The notes beneath the pieces were generated by a model, which saw nothing but the letters and a program-made list of their open reading frames with translations, made no database searches and had not been told where the DNA came from. Below are positions 53,170 through 61,899 of a stretch of DNA of 64,000 nucleotides, piece after piece (the first letter of the stretch is position 1; every line of letters begins with the position of its first letter). The stretch lies in contig CAXXLB010000002.1 of NCBI GenBank assembly GCA_963664675.2, positions 434,001 to 498,000 on the forward strand, written 5' to 3'. A program made the translations under genes and the position numbers. Origin of the DNA: JASGMR01 sp963664675 (GTDB lineage: Bacteria; Thermotogota; Thermotogae; Petrotogales; Kosmotogaceae).

Positions 53170-53339
53170 AGTAAAAACCTTCCATTTTTAAATATAATTA
53201 TTTTAACAGTTTTTTACTTAACAGTCATTAAAGTCAAATGATAAATTTTTCTTTTTACCCGGCATTTCCGGGTGAAGGTGAGTTGTATGAGAGGGTTTTT
53301 TGATGTAAAATTACTTAAATTTGATCTGGAGGGAACGGA

Positions 53340-54131
53340 ATGAAAAAAGTCTTTTTTGAAGATTGGCAGAAGTTGTTGCCGTATTTAAGGCAGGAAAAGG
53401 AATTCAATTTATTTATAATCGGAGATATAGAAAACGCAAAAGAAAGAACCGGTAATATGGATCTGTATATAGATGGAGACATCGATAATCCCAGAGGTGT
53501 CCTGATGAGATATTTTAAATTTTTTGTCTTTTTTTCTTCTGAAGATATGCATTTTGATGAAGCGGCCGAAATAATAAAGGACTTTGGAGAAGCGAGAGTT
53601 CTGAGCGGAAAAGGCGAAGTAATTGATAAAATAAAACCGTTTTTGGGAAATTTATTGTGTGAGGAGCAAAAATCCTATTTTGCCGTACTGAAAGAACCTG
53701 AAATGAAGAATTCAGAATATAATATTCAAAAAATGACCCTTGAAAATTCAAAAAAAGTGACGGATTTATTGTCAACGATAACGGAATTTGGTGAGAGAGA
53801 CGACGAAGTTTTTCTGGATGGTATAAAGAACGGGAGTGCCAGAAGTTATTATCTGGAAATTAATGGAGAAACGGTTGCAACCGCTTCAACCTCCGCGGAA
53901 ACGAAAGAAATGGCGATGGTCGTTGCCGTAGCCACCGACAAAAATCATAGAAAAAAAGGTTATGCCACAGCCGTTATTAATAAATTATGTGCCGATTTGA
54001 CGGACGAAGGAAAAACCGCCTGTCTTTTTTACGATAATCCGCTGGCAGGAAGGATTTACAACAGAATAGGATTCAGAGAGACGGGAACATGGAAAATGTT
54101 GAAATTAAAGAGTGAGCAAAAACAGGGATGA
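53340..54131 (+). CDS. GNAT family N-acetyltransferase
   Basis: A 263-residue protein with a divergent N-terminal half and a C-terminal GNAT domain. The acetyl-CoA motif is MVVAVATDKNHRKKGYATAVINKLCADL, followed by FYDNPLAGRIYNRIGFRETG. It resembles the FR47-like/two-domain group. GGAGGGAA precedes the ATG. A GC-rich hairpin (ACCCGG/CCGGGT, 53258-53274) lies in its leader. Substrate unknown. Confidence 0.82.
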   Translation: MKKVFFEDWQKLLPYLRQEKEFNLFIIGDIENAKERTGNMDLYIDGDIDNPRGVLMRYFKFFVFFSSEDMHFDEAAEIIKDFGEARVLSGKGEVIDKIKPFLGNLLCEEQKSYFAVLKEPEMKNSEYNIQKMTLENSKKVTDLLSTITEFGERDDEVFLDGIKNGSARSYYLEINGETVATASTSAETKEMAMVVAVATDKNHRKKGYATAVINKLCADLTDEGKTACLFYDNPLAGRIYNRIGFRETGTWKMLKLKSEQKQG

Positions 54132-54715
54132 ACATCATCTGTGTTTGTTTTTCTTCATATTTGTCTTTCCGGGATTAATTCGGATTTTTGCGTCACAAAA
54201 ATACAAATATATACACTGCATCTGATTGTTGAATGTGTAATTATCAAGAAAGCGGACTTTTTCAATCGCTTTTGAAACAGAGAGATCGGGTGAAGATGTT
54301 TTTGCTGTAAAAAGAAAAAATAATCATCGGCATTCAACCATCCCGATCAATTTTATGAAAATATTTTAGAAAATAATCTTCCTTTAAACGGGAATATTTC
54401 TTTTCTCCCAATTAAACGAAACTTATTATTAATGTATAAAATTCCGTGGTTTTCGGGCGATTTGAGGTAATGGATATTACATAAAAAATTATCTGAAAAC
54501 ATTATGTATAAATTGATATGCAAAATATTTTTTTTGAAAGTAACAAATGATTCGTAAGTCAAATTAATATGAATGATTATAGTAGGATAGGTTCGTATAC
54601 CTTCGTATACCGTTGAAATAAGACGAATATGTAAAAATTTTCGGCTTAATCACATGAGACTGGAAATAAATCCTTTAAATATATTATAATGGGGTATCTT
54701 AAAGGAGGTGTTTTT
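54132..54715. other. Noncoding region upstream of the esterase gene, with operator-like repeats
   Basis: 584 bases without a supported gene. A perfect tandem TTCGTATACC occurs at 54592-54601 and 54602-54611, giving two GTATAC palindromes one helical turn apart. A TATAAT at 54685-54690 is a likely -10 element for the esterase gene. Two short minus-strand frames (54155-54337, 54353-54562) have no support. Confidence 0.55.
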
Positions 54716-56473
54716 ATGAAATGTGCTGTAATGAACAAGATGACTGACAAGTACAGTAAGATCGTCGGACTGTTCATAGTTGTTTGCCTTATGGTTTCTT
54801 CACTTTTAGCTGGAAGTGTTGAGCCTTCTTCCGAACTGACATTTAGTGTCAGCCTTTCTCCGAATGCTTATGAAGAAATTAGCGATTTGGGGTTAGAGAC
54901 TCCAATTAATGGAAGGATTTATGTAATAGTTACCAATAATTCTTCCTATGATCCTGTTAATCAGGTAGGTGTAAGAGGCGTTCCCTTCTGGGGAAAAGAT
55001 GTTTTTAATTTTGAACCTGGCTCCACAGTTGTTCTGAGTGATGCAGAAGATGGAATAAAGGGTTATCCTCTTGATTTCTTTTCTGAATTGCCGGAAGGAA
55101 CATATTCCGTTCAGGCATTTTTGAATGTTTACACGACATTTAATAAAGCGGACGGAAACACTTTGCTCATGCACAAAGACACTGGAGATGGCCAGTGGTT
55201 TTGGGATTCCATAGGAAATGCAAGCAGTGAAGCGAAAGAAATTGTTATTGATGGAAGCGGTAATTCGAATTTTGATCTCGAAATCTCGAATGTTATCCTT
55301 CCCGATTATGAGTTGACAGAAGGTATGGTATTACATCAGGGGAATTATCAGGATACCGATTATGTAAAATATGTGAAAATAAAGAGTGATGCGGTTTCCG
55401 AATTCTGGGGAAGTGACATGTATTTAGGTGCCACTGTTCTTCTGCCCGAAGGATATTACGATAATCCCGATGTAAAATATCCTGTTCTGTATCTGCAGAG
55501 CCATTTCCCTGGCTCAAGAGCTCCAATGGGATTCAAAGAAGATGAGAATAACGAGTTCTATAAGTTCTGGACTTCACCTGATACTTCGAAGATGGTGGTC
55601 GTATACTTCCTGGATGCCAATCCTTATTACGACACAGCCTATTCGGTTAATACGGCGAATATTGGACCATATGGTGATGCTATCATGGAAGAACTCATCC
55701 CATATCTTGAAGACAACTTCAACATCGTCAAGGAGTCCTGGGGGAAAATTCTTGCTGGTGGTTCAACTGGTGGATGGGAAGCTTTCGCTATGAAGGTCTG
55801 GTATCCGGATGATTTTGGAATGACCTATGTGTGGTGTCCTGATTCTGTCAATTTCAATTATCATCAGTTAGTGAATATTTATGAAGATGAAAATGCATAC
55901 TTCACTGGGGGTGACTGGGTATTTAACGAAGTACCGAGTTGTAGAAGCACTCACGGTGATGTGTATTACACGGTAAAGCAGGAAAATCTCTATGAACTGG
56001 CTTGCGGAACGAAGAGCAGATCAGGTGGACAATGGGATGTCTGGGATGCCATGTTCGGTCCTAAGGGAGAAGATGGATATGTTGTACCTCTCTGGGATAA
56101 GGAAACCGGTGAAATTGACAAACAAGTAGCCGAATATTGGAAAGAAAACTACGATATTAATTATATAATACAGCAAAACTGGGAAACACTCGGACCTAAG
56201 TTAAACGGTGAAGTTCATATAACTGTAGGTGATATGGATAATTACTATTTGAACGAAGCGGTTTATCTTATTAAGGATTACCTTGATTCAGCAGAAAATC
56301 CAGCTTCAACGATTACTTTCGATTTTGGAGCAAATCAGGGACATGGATGGAAAGGCTGGAGTCCGAATGATCCTAGTAAGCCGTTATCTTACGCTGAATT
56401 TGCAGAGCAACTTTCAGATTATCTGAAAGCTCTTCCTGAAGAAGAGACCGGTGTTAAAGACTGGATATATTAA
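54716..56473 (+). CDS. Secreted esterase (alpha/beta hydrolase, esterase D-like)
   Basis: A 585-residue exported hydrolase. A long N-terminal signal (KIVGLFIVVCLMVSSLLAG near residues 15-33) is followed by a beta-rich N-domain to about residue 190 and an alpha/beta hydrolase domain. The nucleophile elbow is ILAGGSTGGWEA (G-G-S-T-G-G). A late GHGWKGW carries the probable catalytic histidine. PF00756-like members cleave acyl or feruloyl esters. ATG 54716 follows GGAGGTG with a good gap. It has its own promoter region and a strong terminator. Confidence 0.82.
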   Translation: MKCAVMNKMTDKYSKIVGLFIVVCLMVSSLLAGSVEPSSELTFSVSLSPNAYEEISDLGLETPINGRIYVIVTNNSSYDPVNQVGVRGVPFWGKDVFNFEPGSTVVLSDAEDGIKGYPLDFFSELPEGTYSVQAFLNVYTTFNKADGNTLLMHKDTGDGQWFWDSIGNASSEAKEIVIDGSGNSNFDLEISNVILPDYELTEGMVLHQGNYQDTDYVKYVKIKSDAVSEFWGSDMYLGATVLLPEGYYDNPDVKYPVLYLQSHFPGSRAPMGFKEDENNEFYKFWTSPDTSKMVVVYFLDANPYYDTAYSVNTANIGPYGDAIMEELIPYLEDNFNIVKESWGKILAGGSTGGWEAFAMKVWYPDDFGMTYVWCPDSVNFNYHQLVNIYEDENAYFTGGDWVFNEVPSCRSTHGDVYYTVKQENLYELACGTKSRSGGQWDVWDAMFGPKGEDGYVVPLWDKETGEIDKQVAEYWKENYDINYIIQQNWETLGPKLNGEVHITVGDMDNYYLNEAVYLIKDYLDSAENPASTITFDFGANQGHGWKGWSPNDPSKPLSYAEFAEQLSDYLKALPEEETGVKDWIY

Positions 56474-56497
56474 AAAATAATTCTATTCTATGATATT

Positions 56498-56525
56498 GAG
56501 ACGGCTTATGCCGTCTCTTTTTTTA
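56498..56525 (+). terminator. Intrinsic terminator after the esterase gene
   Basis: GAGACGGC (56498-56505) and GCCGTCTC (56510-56517), perfect 8-bp stem, TTAT loop, seven T. Confidence 0.93.
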
Positions 56526-56597
56526 CGAATTCTCCTTAACAATACAATAGAATTTTACTATATAGTATAATGAATTGAATTTATAAGGAGAATGATC

Positions 56598-57455
56598 ATG
56601 TTGATTGTTGAGGGTTTAAAAAAGTATTATGGGAAAAACAGGGGTGTAGTAGATGTAGCCTTTTCAATAGATAAAGGGGAAATTTATGGTCTTATTGGTC
56701 CAAATGGAGCAGGAAAAACAACAACAATAAGAATAATTCTCGGGTTGATAAAGAAAGATTCCGGAAACTTATCAATAGATGGGAAGAAAATTCCTGAAAA
56801 AATTGATAGTATAAAGAATAAAATAGGTTATTTGCCAGGTGAAGTCAATCTTTATCCCGATATGAAAGTCGATGAATTTTTAAAGTACAATTGGGGATTT
56901 TACAAATACGATAAAGTGTACGAAAAAGAATTATGTGATTTTTTTGAACTGGATACAAAAAGGAAATTTAAAGAACTGTCACAGGGAAATAAAAAGAAAG
57001 TGGGAATTGTACAGGCTCTGGCACACAAACCGGATTATCTGATACTTGATGAACCGACCAACGGACTTGATCCTCTTCTTCAGAAAAGATTCTATAAACA
57101 GTTGGAAAAAGAAAGAAATGAGGGGAAAACCATACTCTTTTCATCTCATAATTTGAACGAAGTTGAAATGCTATGTGACAGAGTCGGAATAATAAAAGAT
57201 GGAATAACTGTAAAGGAAATGTCAATTGCAGAAATAGGCGAATATACAATAAAAAAGGTTGAGGTAACCGATTTAAAAATAAATGAAGAATTAAAAAGAT
57301 TTGACTACAGAACCGAGAATGAAAACAAAACGGTATTCAATATACCAAGAAAGGAACTGAAAGAATTTCTTTCACTTTTGAGCAAAAACAACTTTTCAGA
57401 TATTCAGATTAGAAATCCATCTCTTGAAGAAACTTTCATGGATTTTTATGGTTGA
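56598..57455 (+). CDS. ABC transporter ATP-binding protein
   Basis: A 285-residue exporter ATPase with Walker A GPNGAGKTT, Walker B LILDEPTNGLD and a variant signature LSQGNKKKVGIVQ in place of LSGGQ. The C-terminal accessory part matches the drug-exporter type. ATG 56598 lies 7 nt after AAGGAG; an ATG 6 bases earlier is too close. It is markedly more AT-rich than the esterase gene. Forms an exporter with the permease 12 bases downstream. Confidence 0.9.
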   Translation: MLIVEGLKKYYGKNRGVVDVAFSIDKGEIYGLIGPNGAGKTTTIRIILGLIKKDSGNLSIDGKKIPEKIDSIKNKIGYLPGEVNLYPDMKVDEFLKYNWGFYKYDKVYEKELCDFFELDTKRKFKELSQGNKKKVGIVQALAHKPDYLILDEPTNGLDPLLQKRFYKQLEKERNEGKTILFSSHNLNEVEMLCDRVGIIKDGITVKEMSIAEIGEYTIKKVEVTDLKINEELKRFDYRTENENKTVFNIPRKELKEFLSLLSKNNFSDIQIRNPSLEETFMDFYG

Positions 57456-57467
57456 GGAAGAATAACA

Positions 57468-58274
57468 ATGATTTTAAATATTTTTAAAAAAGAAATTAAA
57501 ACCAATTTTTTGTCATTTTTTATATGGAGTCTTGTGTTTGTTGGATTTATTCTTATGTATATTCCCATAGCAGATCTTATGCAGGATGAGATAGATAATA
57601 TGATAAAAATAGCTGAAAAAATGCCCAGTTTTCTTATGAATATGTTCAACTTTAACCCTGAACTTGTAACAAAGCCGGAGGGTCTTTTTGGTTTAGAGGG
57701 AATGAGTTTTATATACATATTCGCAGCACTTTTTTCAGCAACCCTGGCAGGGGCGATATTTTCAAAGGAATTTGAATCCAAAACAATTGAGTATCTTTTA
57801 GTGAAGCCGGTCAATAAATTTCAGGTGTTTTTGGCAAAGACTCTTACAATGCTTTTTTTTATAATTTCACTTGCACTTGTGTTCACAATTGCAGAAATAA
57901 TATTCTTTAATATATTCATCAGTCAGGATTACAATAAAACAATTTTATATTCCTTCGGCCTTTACACTTTGTGTGTCCTGATTTTCTTTGGTGGATTATC
58001 CACTATTATTTCATTTATAACCAAAAAAAGCAGACTGAATATAATTGTTTCTGTTGGAATAGTTATATTCATGTATTTCGGGGACTCCCTTGGAAGAAGT
58101 TTGGAGAACCTGAAATTGCTTTCCAGGATAAGTATATTCAATTATATCCCTCTGGCGGATACGGTTATCAGTGGAAAAATGTTCTGGCAGAATTCACTCG
58201 TGATAATAACAATTGGATTGGTGTTTTATGTTGTGGCTTACATTATTTTCAGAAACCTGGATATAAAGACGTAG
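57468..58274 (+). CDS. ABC-2 type permease
   Basis: A 268-residue permease with six membrane segments and the N-terminal FKKEIKTNFLSFFIWSLVFVGF helix typical of YhaP/ABC-2 exporters. The extracytoplasmic loop between helices 1 and 2 is short. The ATPase gene is 12 bases upstream. It ends 50 bases ahead of a decayed fragment. Confidence 0.87.
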   Translation: MILNIFKKEIKTNFLSFFIWSLVFVGFILMYIPIADLMQDEIDNMIKIAEKMPSFLMNMFNFNPELVTKPEGLFGLEGMSFIYIFAALFSATLAGAIFSKEFESKTIEYLLVKPVNKFQVFLAKTLTMLFFIISLALVFTIAEIIFFNIFISQDYNKTILYSFGLYTLCVLIFFGGLSTIISFITKKSRLNIIVSVGIVIFMYFGDSLGRSLENLKLLSRISIFNYIPLADTVISGKMFWQNSLVIITIGLVFYVVAYIIFRNLDIKT

Positions 58275-58323
58275 CATCAAAAACGAAAGCGTTTGTGAAA
58301 AAATATGAAAAAATGACAAACCC

Positions 58324-58648
58324 GGATGAAAAGGCTGGAGTCCGAATAATCCCGGTCAGTTGTTATCTTGTGTTGAATTTGCAGAATTACAAGCTTTAAG
58401 AAGAAATCCGATGTATATGAAAGACTGGATAGAAAAGCTTGATGATTTTCTACATATTACTGATAGTTCATTATTGAATAATTCGGGAACCATAAGTCAT
58501 AAAAATGCCTTAATGAAAGCTACAGAAGAATATGAGAAATACAAAAAAAGAAAAATAAATGAAGTGTCTCGAGTGGAAGGAATTTTTTTTGGAAGTAATA
58601 GATAAAACTGAAAAAAAGATTAAAAAGAACAAAAAAAAAACGAAGTAA
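58324..58648 (+). pseudogene. Decayed chimeric fragment: esterase 3' copy joined to RhuM-like C-terminus
   Basis: From 58330 one frame reads KGWSPNNPGQLLSCVEFAELQ and then a RhuM-like C-terminus (MYMKDWIEKLDDFLHITD, GTISHKNALMKATEEYEKYKKRK). RhuM proteins are virulence- or mobile-element-linked proteins. The frame breaks after a run of eight T (58583-58590); dropping one T continues it to VIDKTEKKIKKNKKKTK and a stop at 58648. A TGA at 58327 blocks the frame upstream, where the esterase has TGG. The first 62 bases match the 3' end of the esterase gene. Confidence 0.7.
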
Positions 58649-58715
58649 TGAAAATAAATTTATAGTGGTAAGTGATGAAAAAAATTGGAATAAAGAACCC
58701 TTATTTTTTAAAAAA

Positions 58716-59051
58716 GTGTGACCCAATTACTGATTCTATGTTTATGCAATTGTCAACTGAACGGGAATTTGTCAATCGAGTGTCAACTACCATCTAGCTC
58801 ATGAATAAAAGAACACAGCCTCTCAGTTGACAAGTTGACCCAGTTGACCGGTTTTATAAAAAACGGAGAAAGAGGATGATGATGAGTCATCATCATCCTA
58901 AAAAAAACATTTTGCTCTCCAGATTTTACGTCAACTTGTCAACTGCATTATTATGTATGGCTTATACACTATATTATAGCGGTTGACAACGAGTTGACCC
59001 AGTTGACAATTCTTCTGTATTCCTTTTTCAAAAGCCATTACACTTGTCAAC
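58716..59051. repeat. Dyad-symmetric cluster of GTTGAC repeats around a perfect palindrome
   Basis: Eleven exact GTTGAC or GTCAAC copies lie between 58752 and 59051: GTTGAC at 58826, 58834, 58843, 58982, 58993 and 59002; GTCAAC at 58752, 58782, 58930, 58938 and 59046; plus GTCAAT at 58771. A perfect 16-base inverted pair (CAGTTGACAAGTTGAC at 58824-58839, complement at 58930-58945) is centred at about 58885, like the central palindrome. Neither a gene nor a known RNA family was recognised. It could be an iteron-type origin, an operator array or a fold-back element. Confidence 0.8.
58873..58899. repeat. Perfect 13-bp palindrome at the centre of the GTTGAC cluster
   Basis: AGGATGATGATGA (58873-58885) and its exact complement (58887-58899) flank a single central base. 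Runs of A flank it, but on neither strand does a T-run follow the hairpin, so it is not an ordinary terminator. Confidence 0.9.
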
Positions 59052-59213
59052 CACAAACCCGTTTCCTCCTTATGCCTTCTATGAGTCAGATAAAAAGCCT
59101 ATTAGTTGAAATTTGAATTTTTGTATAAATAATTTAATAAAATAATACGTCGTAACACAAAAAATCAGAAATGGTATATCATATTAATGAAGGGGAAATA
59201 TTCAATATAAATC

Positions 59214-59861
59214 ATGGGGAAAATTAAAAAAACATTACTTATTTTTGAAACTAAAGAACGATTCAATTTTAGATCATCAGAAAAATTAAGAGGTTTTTTT
59301 TCAAATCTTTATCCAGAAAGAGATTACTTTCATAATCATGATGAAAATTCAAAATCAATTTACAGAATGCCGCTGGTCCAGTACAAAGTTATCGATGGGA
59401 AATTAACAGTTATTGGGATAAACGAAGGTGCTGAACTTGTTGCAAAAGAATTTTTGAAACATGATTTTATAGTCCTTGAAAATAAAAAAATTAATATTCT
59501 CGGAAAAGAATTCAGACTCCTAGATGAAGATTTCGAAGTTACCGACGAATTTTATAAGTATAAATTCAGATCTATATGGCTTCCGATAAATCAAAAAAAT
59601 ATTAAAGAATACAGAGAAGGAAAACTCGATTTAGATAAAGTTTTGAGAAATAATATCCTTTCAAATTTCAAGGGAGCTGAAATAAGGATTGAAAAAAAGA
59701 TCGAAGCCAAAGGATTTTTTAAAGAAAAGGAAGTTTATATAAAAAACAAAAAGATGATTGGTTTTGTTGGAGATTTCATCGCGAATGTGAAACATCCGGA
59801 ACATCTTGGAATAGGGAAAAGAAGATCAATAGGATTTGGGGATGTGATTAGATATGATTAA
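59214..59861 (+). CDS. cas6: CRISPR-associated Cas6 endoribonuclease, type I-B
   Basis: A 215-residue protein consistent with the Cas6 group found in type I-B loci. Cas6 cuts the repeat RNA to release crRNAs. A Gly-rich loop near the C-terminus (LGIGKRRSIGFGDV) is the family hallmark. Catalytic residues are not assigned; HNHDENSK near residue 40 offers histidines. The ATG has only a distant AAGGGGA (59190-59196). First gene of the cas operon; 13 bases separate it from cas8b. Confidence 0.78.
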   Translation: MGKIKKTLLIFETKERFNFRSSEKLRGFFSNLYPERDYFHNHDENSKSIYRMPLVQYKVIDGKLTVIGINEGAELVAKEFLKHDFIVLENKKINILGKEFRLLDEDFEVTDEFYKYKFRSIWLPINQKNIKEYREGKLDLDKVLRNNILSNFKGAEIRIEKKIEAKGFFKEKEVYIKNKKMIGFVGDFIANVKHPEHLGIGKRRSIGFGDVIRYD

Positions 59862-59874
59862 CGGGGTGATTTAA

Positions 59875-61899
59875 TTGAATTTACCTTTGATTACTTCAAA
59901 AATAGGAGAAATTTCAGAAGAAGAGAGTGTTTTTTCCTCATTAATAAAGCCTGCAAAAATTAAAAAAGATAAAGAATACCAAAATGTTTTTATGATTTTC
60001 AATTTGGATGAGGAACAAATTGAATTTGAACCTATTAAGTACAATGAAACGAGTACCAAGAGATTTTTTTATTTTGGTAATAACTCAGCACGAGCAACTC
60101 AATTTTTTTTAACAAGAGAAGTTGAATCTTTCAATTATTTGATTTCTCCTATTTGGACTGGCTTGCTATCTAAATTGAAAGGAACTGATTTCGAAAAAAT
60201 GTTAGAAAAGTTGATTGAAGAAAAACTGCTTATAAAAGATGAAAAAGGGATTAAACTTTCATTAAATCTAGAAAAAATCGAATATTTCAAAAAAAATGAT
60301 ATAAAAATTGAAATTGTTGAAGATAAAAAACCGGCATTTAAAATATCCGAAGAGAATGGAAAAGTAGTTGAAGAAAAGAATTATGAAAAGTTTATAAAAA
60401 GATGTTTGAATACAGACAGTAAAGAAAACCTTGCTTTAATCATACCTGCAATTAAGGAAAATAATGAAGAGAAAGTTCTTTTATCCGATTATAAAGATTA
60501 CCAAAATTATGTAAAGAAAACATATAATTTGGGAGAAGAAAAAAATCAAATTTCTGATGAAAAATATTGTTTTATTTGTGAAAAAATAAGACCTAATAGT
60601 AATTCAGAATATTTATATAAATTATCCAGAAGTAGTATAAATAAGATTTTTACTATGACAACAATAAATAGCGCAAAAAATATAGATAAAAAAAATTATG
60701 ATTACAACTATTCAGTTTGTAGTGAGTGTTATCGAAAGTTATTGAATGGAGAAAAAAATATAGATAAAAAATTTAGAATTCAAATTGCCGGTGAAAAAGC
60801 ATATGTAATACCGGAAGCTTATTTAGAAAGTTTCGATTATGATAATTTCGAAAGGATTAAAGATGAAATTGACTTATCATTTAATCCGAAGAGCTTTGCA
60901 AACTGGTCAAATCAGGTAAAATCAGAAGCAGAAACTATAGAAGAAGATTTTTACTCTCTGAATTTCATTATTTATAATACAGATGGAAAATCTTTCGGAA
61001 TAAAAACAGCTTTTGAAGATGTGAATAACAAGTATCTCTCAAAATTGATAAAGCTCTTTTATAACCAGAATGAAATTTTTGAAAATTTAATTCGAAATTT
61101 TGGAATGCATAGTATTTACCACATGATTCCAGTTAGAAAAAGTAATGATGTGCAAATTAATATAAAAAGAGTTTTGAGTTTATACAATTCTATTTTAAAG
61201 AAAGAAAAAATAAAAAAAAGGATTTTGTCTGAATATTATTCAGAGGCATTGGAAAAGGGATATTATCAAATTAGTTCCAATAATATAAGGGACTATAAAA
61301 ATCTTGGTTTGAAAACTAAGGAAGGAAAAATTATTGATGTAGATTTTTTTATAAAAAGGATAACATACAGTTATTTGGCACTATTAAATGTGTTAAATAT
61401 CTTAAATATTTTAGATAAAAATATTTTTTGTAGAAAGGAAGTGAATGATTTGAAAATCGAAGAATACAAAGAATATATTAACAATTCGATTGAAGAGATG
61501 GAACGGTTTTTGAATGAAAAGATGTTTTCAAATGAAGCAAAATCATTATTTTATTTGGGGATTTTAATAAACATTGTAGCTGCAGCACAATACAGCAAAG
61601 GGCATGAAAAAAAGCCCATATTGAATAAGATTTCTTTTCAAGGTATGAATATAAAGGATATTTTGAGGTTGTACAACGATATTCTTGAAAAATTAAGGCA
61701 GTATAATAAATATACTATGTTCTCTCAGTCAATCATGAAATTGTTTCATCAATATTTTGGCAACACGAATAAAGTATGGAATCTATCGGATAAGGAAAAT
61801 GTATTTTATCTGATGTGCGGCTATTCATTTGTTGTGGGTAAAAAAATTGAAAATGAAGAGAATAAAGGTGAAGAAGATGGGGGTGAAACCGATGAGTAA
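59875..61899 (+). CDS. cas8b: Type I-B Cascade large subunit Cas8b/Csh1 (TM1802 family)
   Basis: A 674-residue protein of the TM1802/Csh1 type, large subunit of the type I-B Cascade complex that recognises the PAM and supports Cas3 recruitment. A zinc-finger-like region carries CFICEK and, 57 residues later, CSECYRKLL (two CxxC pairs). The start is TTG after GGGGTGA. The composition is very AT-rich. The cas7 start lies within its last 8 bases. Confidence 0.88.
   Translation: MNLPLITSKIGEISEEESVFSSLIKPAKIKKDKEYQNVFMIFNLDEEQIEFEPIKYNETSTKRFFYFGNNSARATQFFLTREVESFNYLISPIWTGLLSKLKGTDFEKMLEKLIEEKLLIKDEKGIKLSLNLEKIEYFKKNDIKIEIVEDKKPAFKISEENGKVVEEKNYEKFIKRCLNTDSKENLALIIPAIKENNEEKVLLSDYKDYQNYVKKTYNLGEEKNQISDEKYCFICEKIRPNSNSEYLYKLSRSSINKIFTMTTINSAKNIDKKNYDYNYSVCSECYRKLLNGEKNIDKKFRIQIAGEKAYVIPEAYLESFDYDNFERIKDEIDLSFNPKSFANWSNQVKSEAETIEEDFYSLNFIIYNTDGKSFGIKTAFEDVNNKYLSKLIKLFYNQNEIFENLIRNFGMHSIYHMIPVRKSNDVQINIKRVLSLYNSILKKEKIKKRILSEYYSEALEKGYYQISSNNIRDYKNLGLKTKEGKIIDVDFFIKRITYSYLALLNVLNILNILDKNIFCRKEVNDLKIEEYKEYINNSIEEMERFLNEKMFSNEAKSLFYLGILINIVAAAQYSKGHEKKPILNKISFQGMNIKDILRLYNDILEKLRQYNKYTMFSQSIMKLFHQYFGNTNKVWNLSDKENVFYLMCGYSFVVGKKIENEENKGEEDGGETDE

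Noticed and set aside
53258..53274. GC-rich hairpin ACCCGG/CCGGGT as a terminator
   Set aside because: It lies between divergent genes and has no T-run on the downstream side of either strand; at most it is a leader structure.
54155..54562. Two minus-strand frames in the long intergenic region before the esterase
   Set aside because: Short, no ribosome site, no recognisable protein features.
57971..58399. Plus-strand frame of 142 codons overlapping the end of the ABC-2 permease
   Set aside because: Most of it is an out-of-frame reading of the permease; the rest is the out-of-frame reading of the decayed fragment.
58873..58899. Intrinsic terminator at the perfect palindrome
   Set aside because: On the plus strand the hairpin is followed by TAAAAAAAA and on the minus strand by CTTTCTCC, so neither strand has a T-run directly after it.
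58613..59213. CRISPR array in the repeat-rich region before cas6
   Set aside because: The repeats are hexamers in both orientations at irregular spacing, not 28-37-base direct repeats with uniform spacers.
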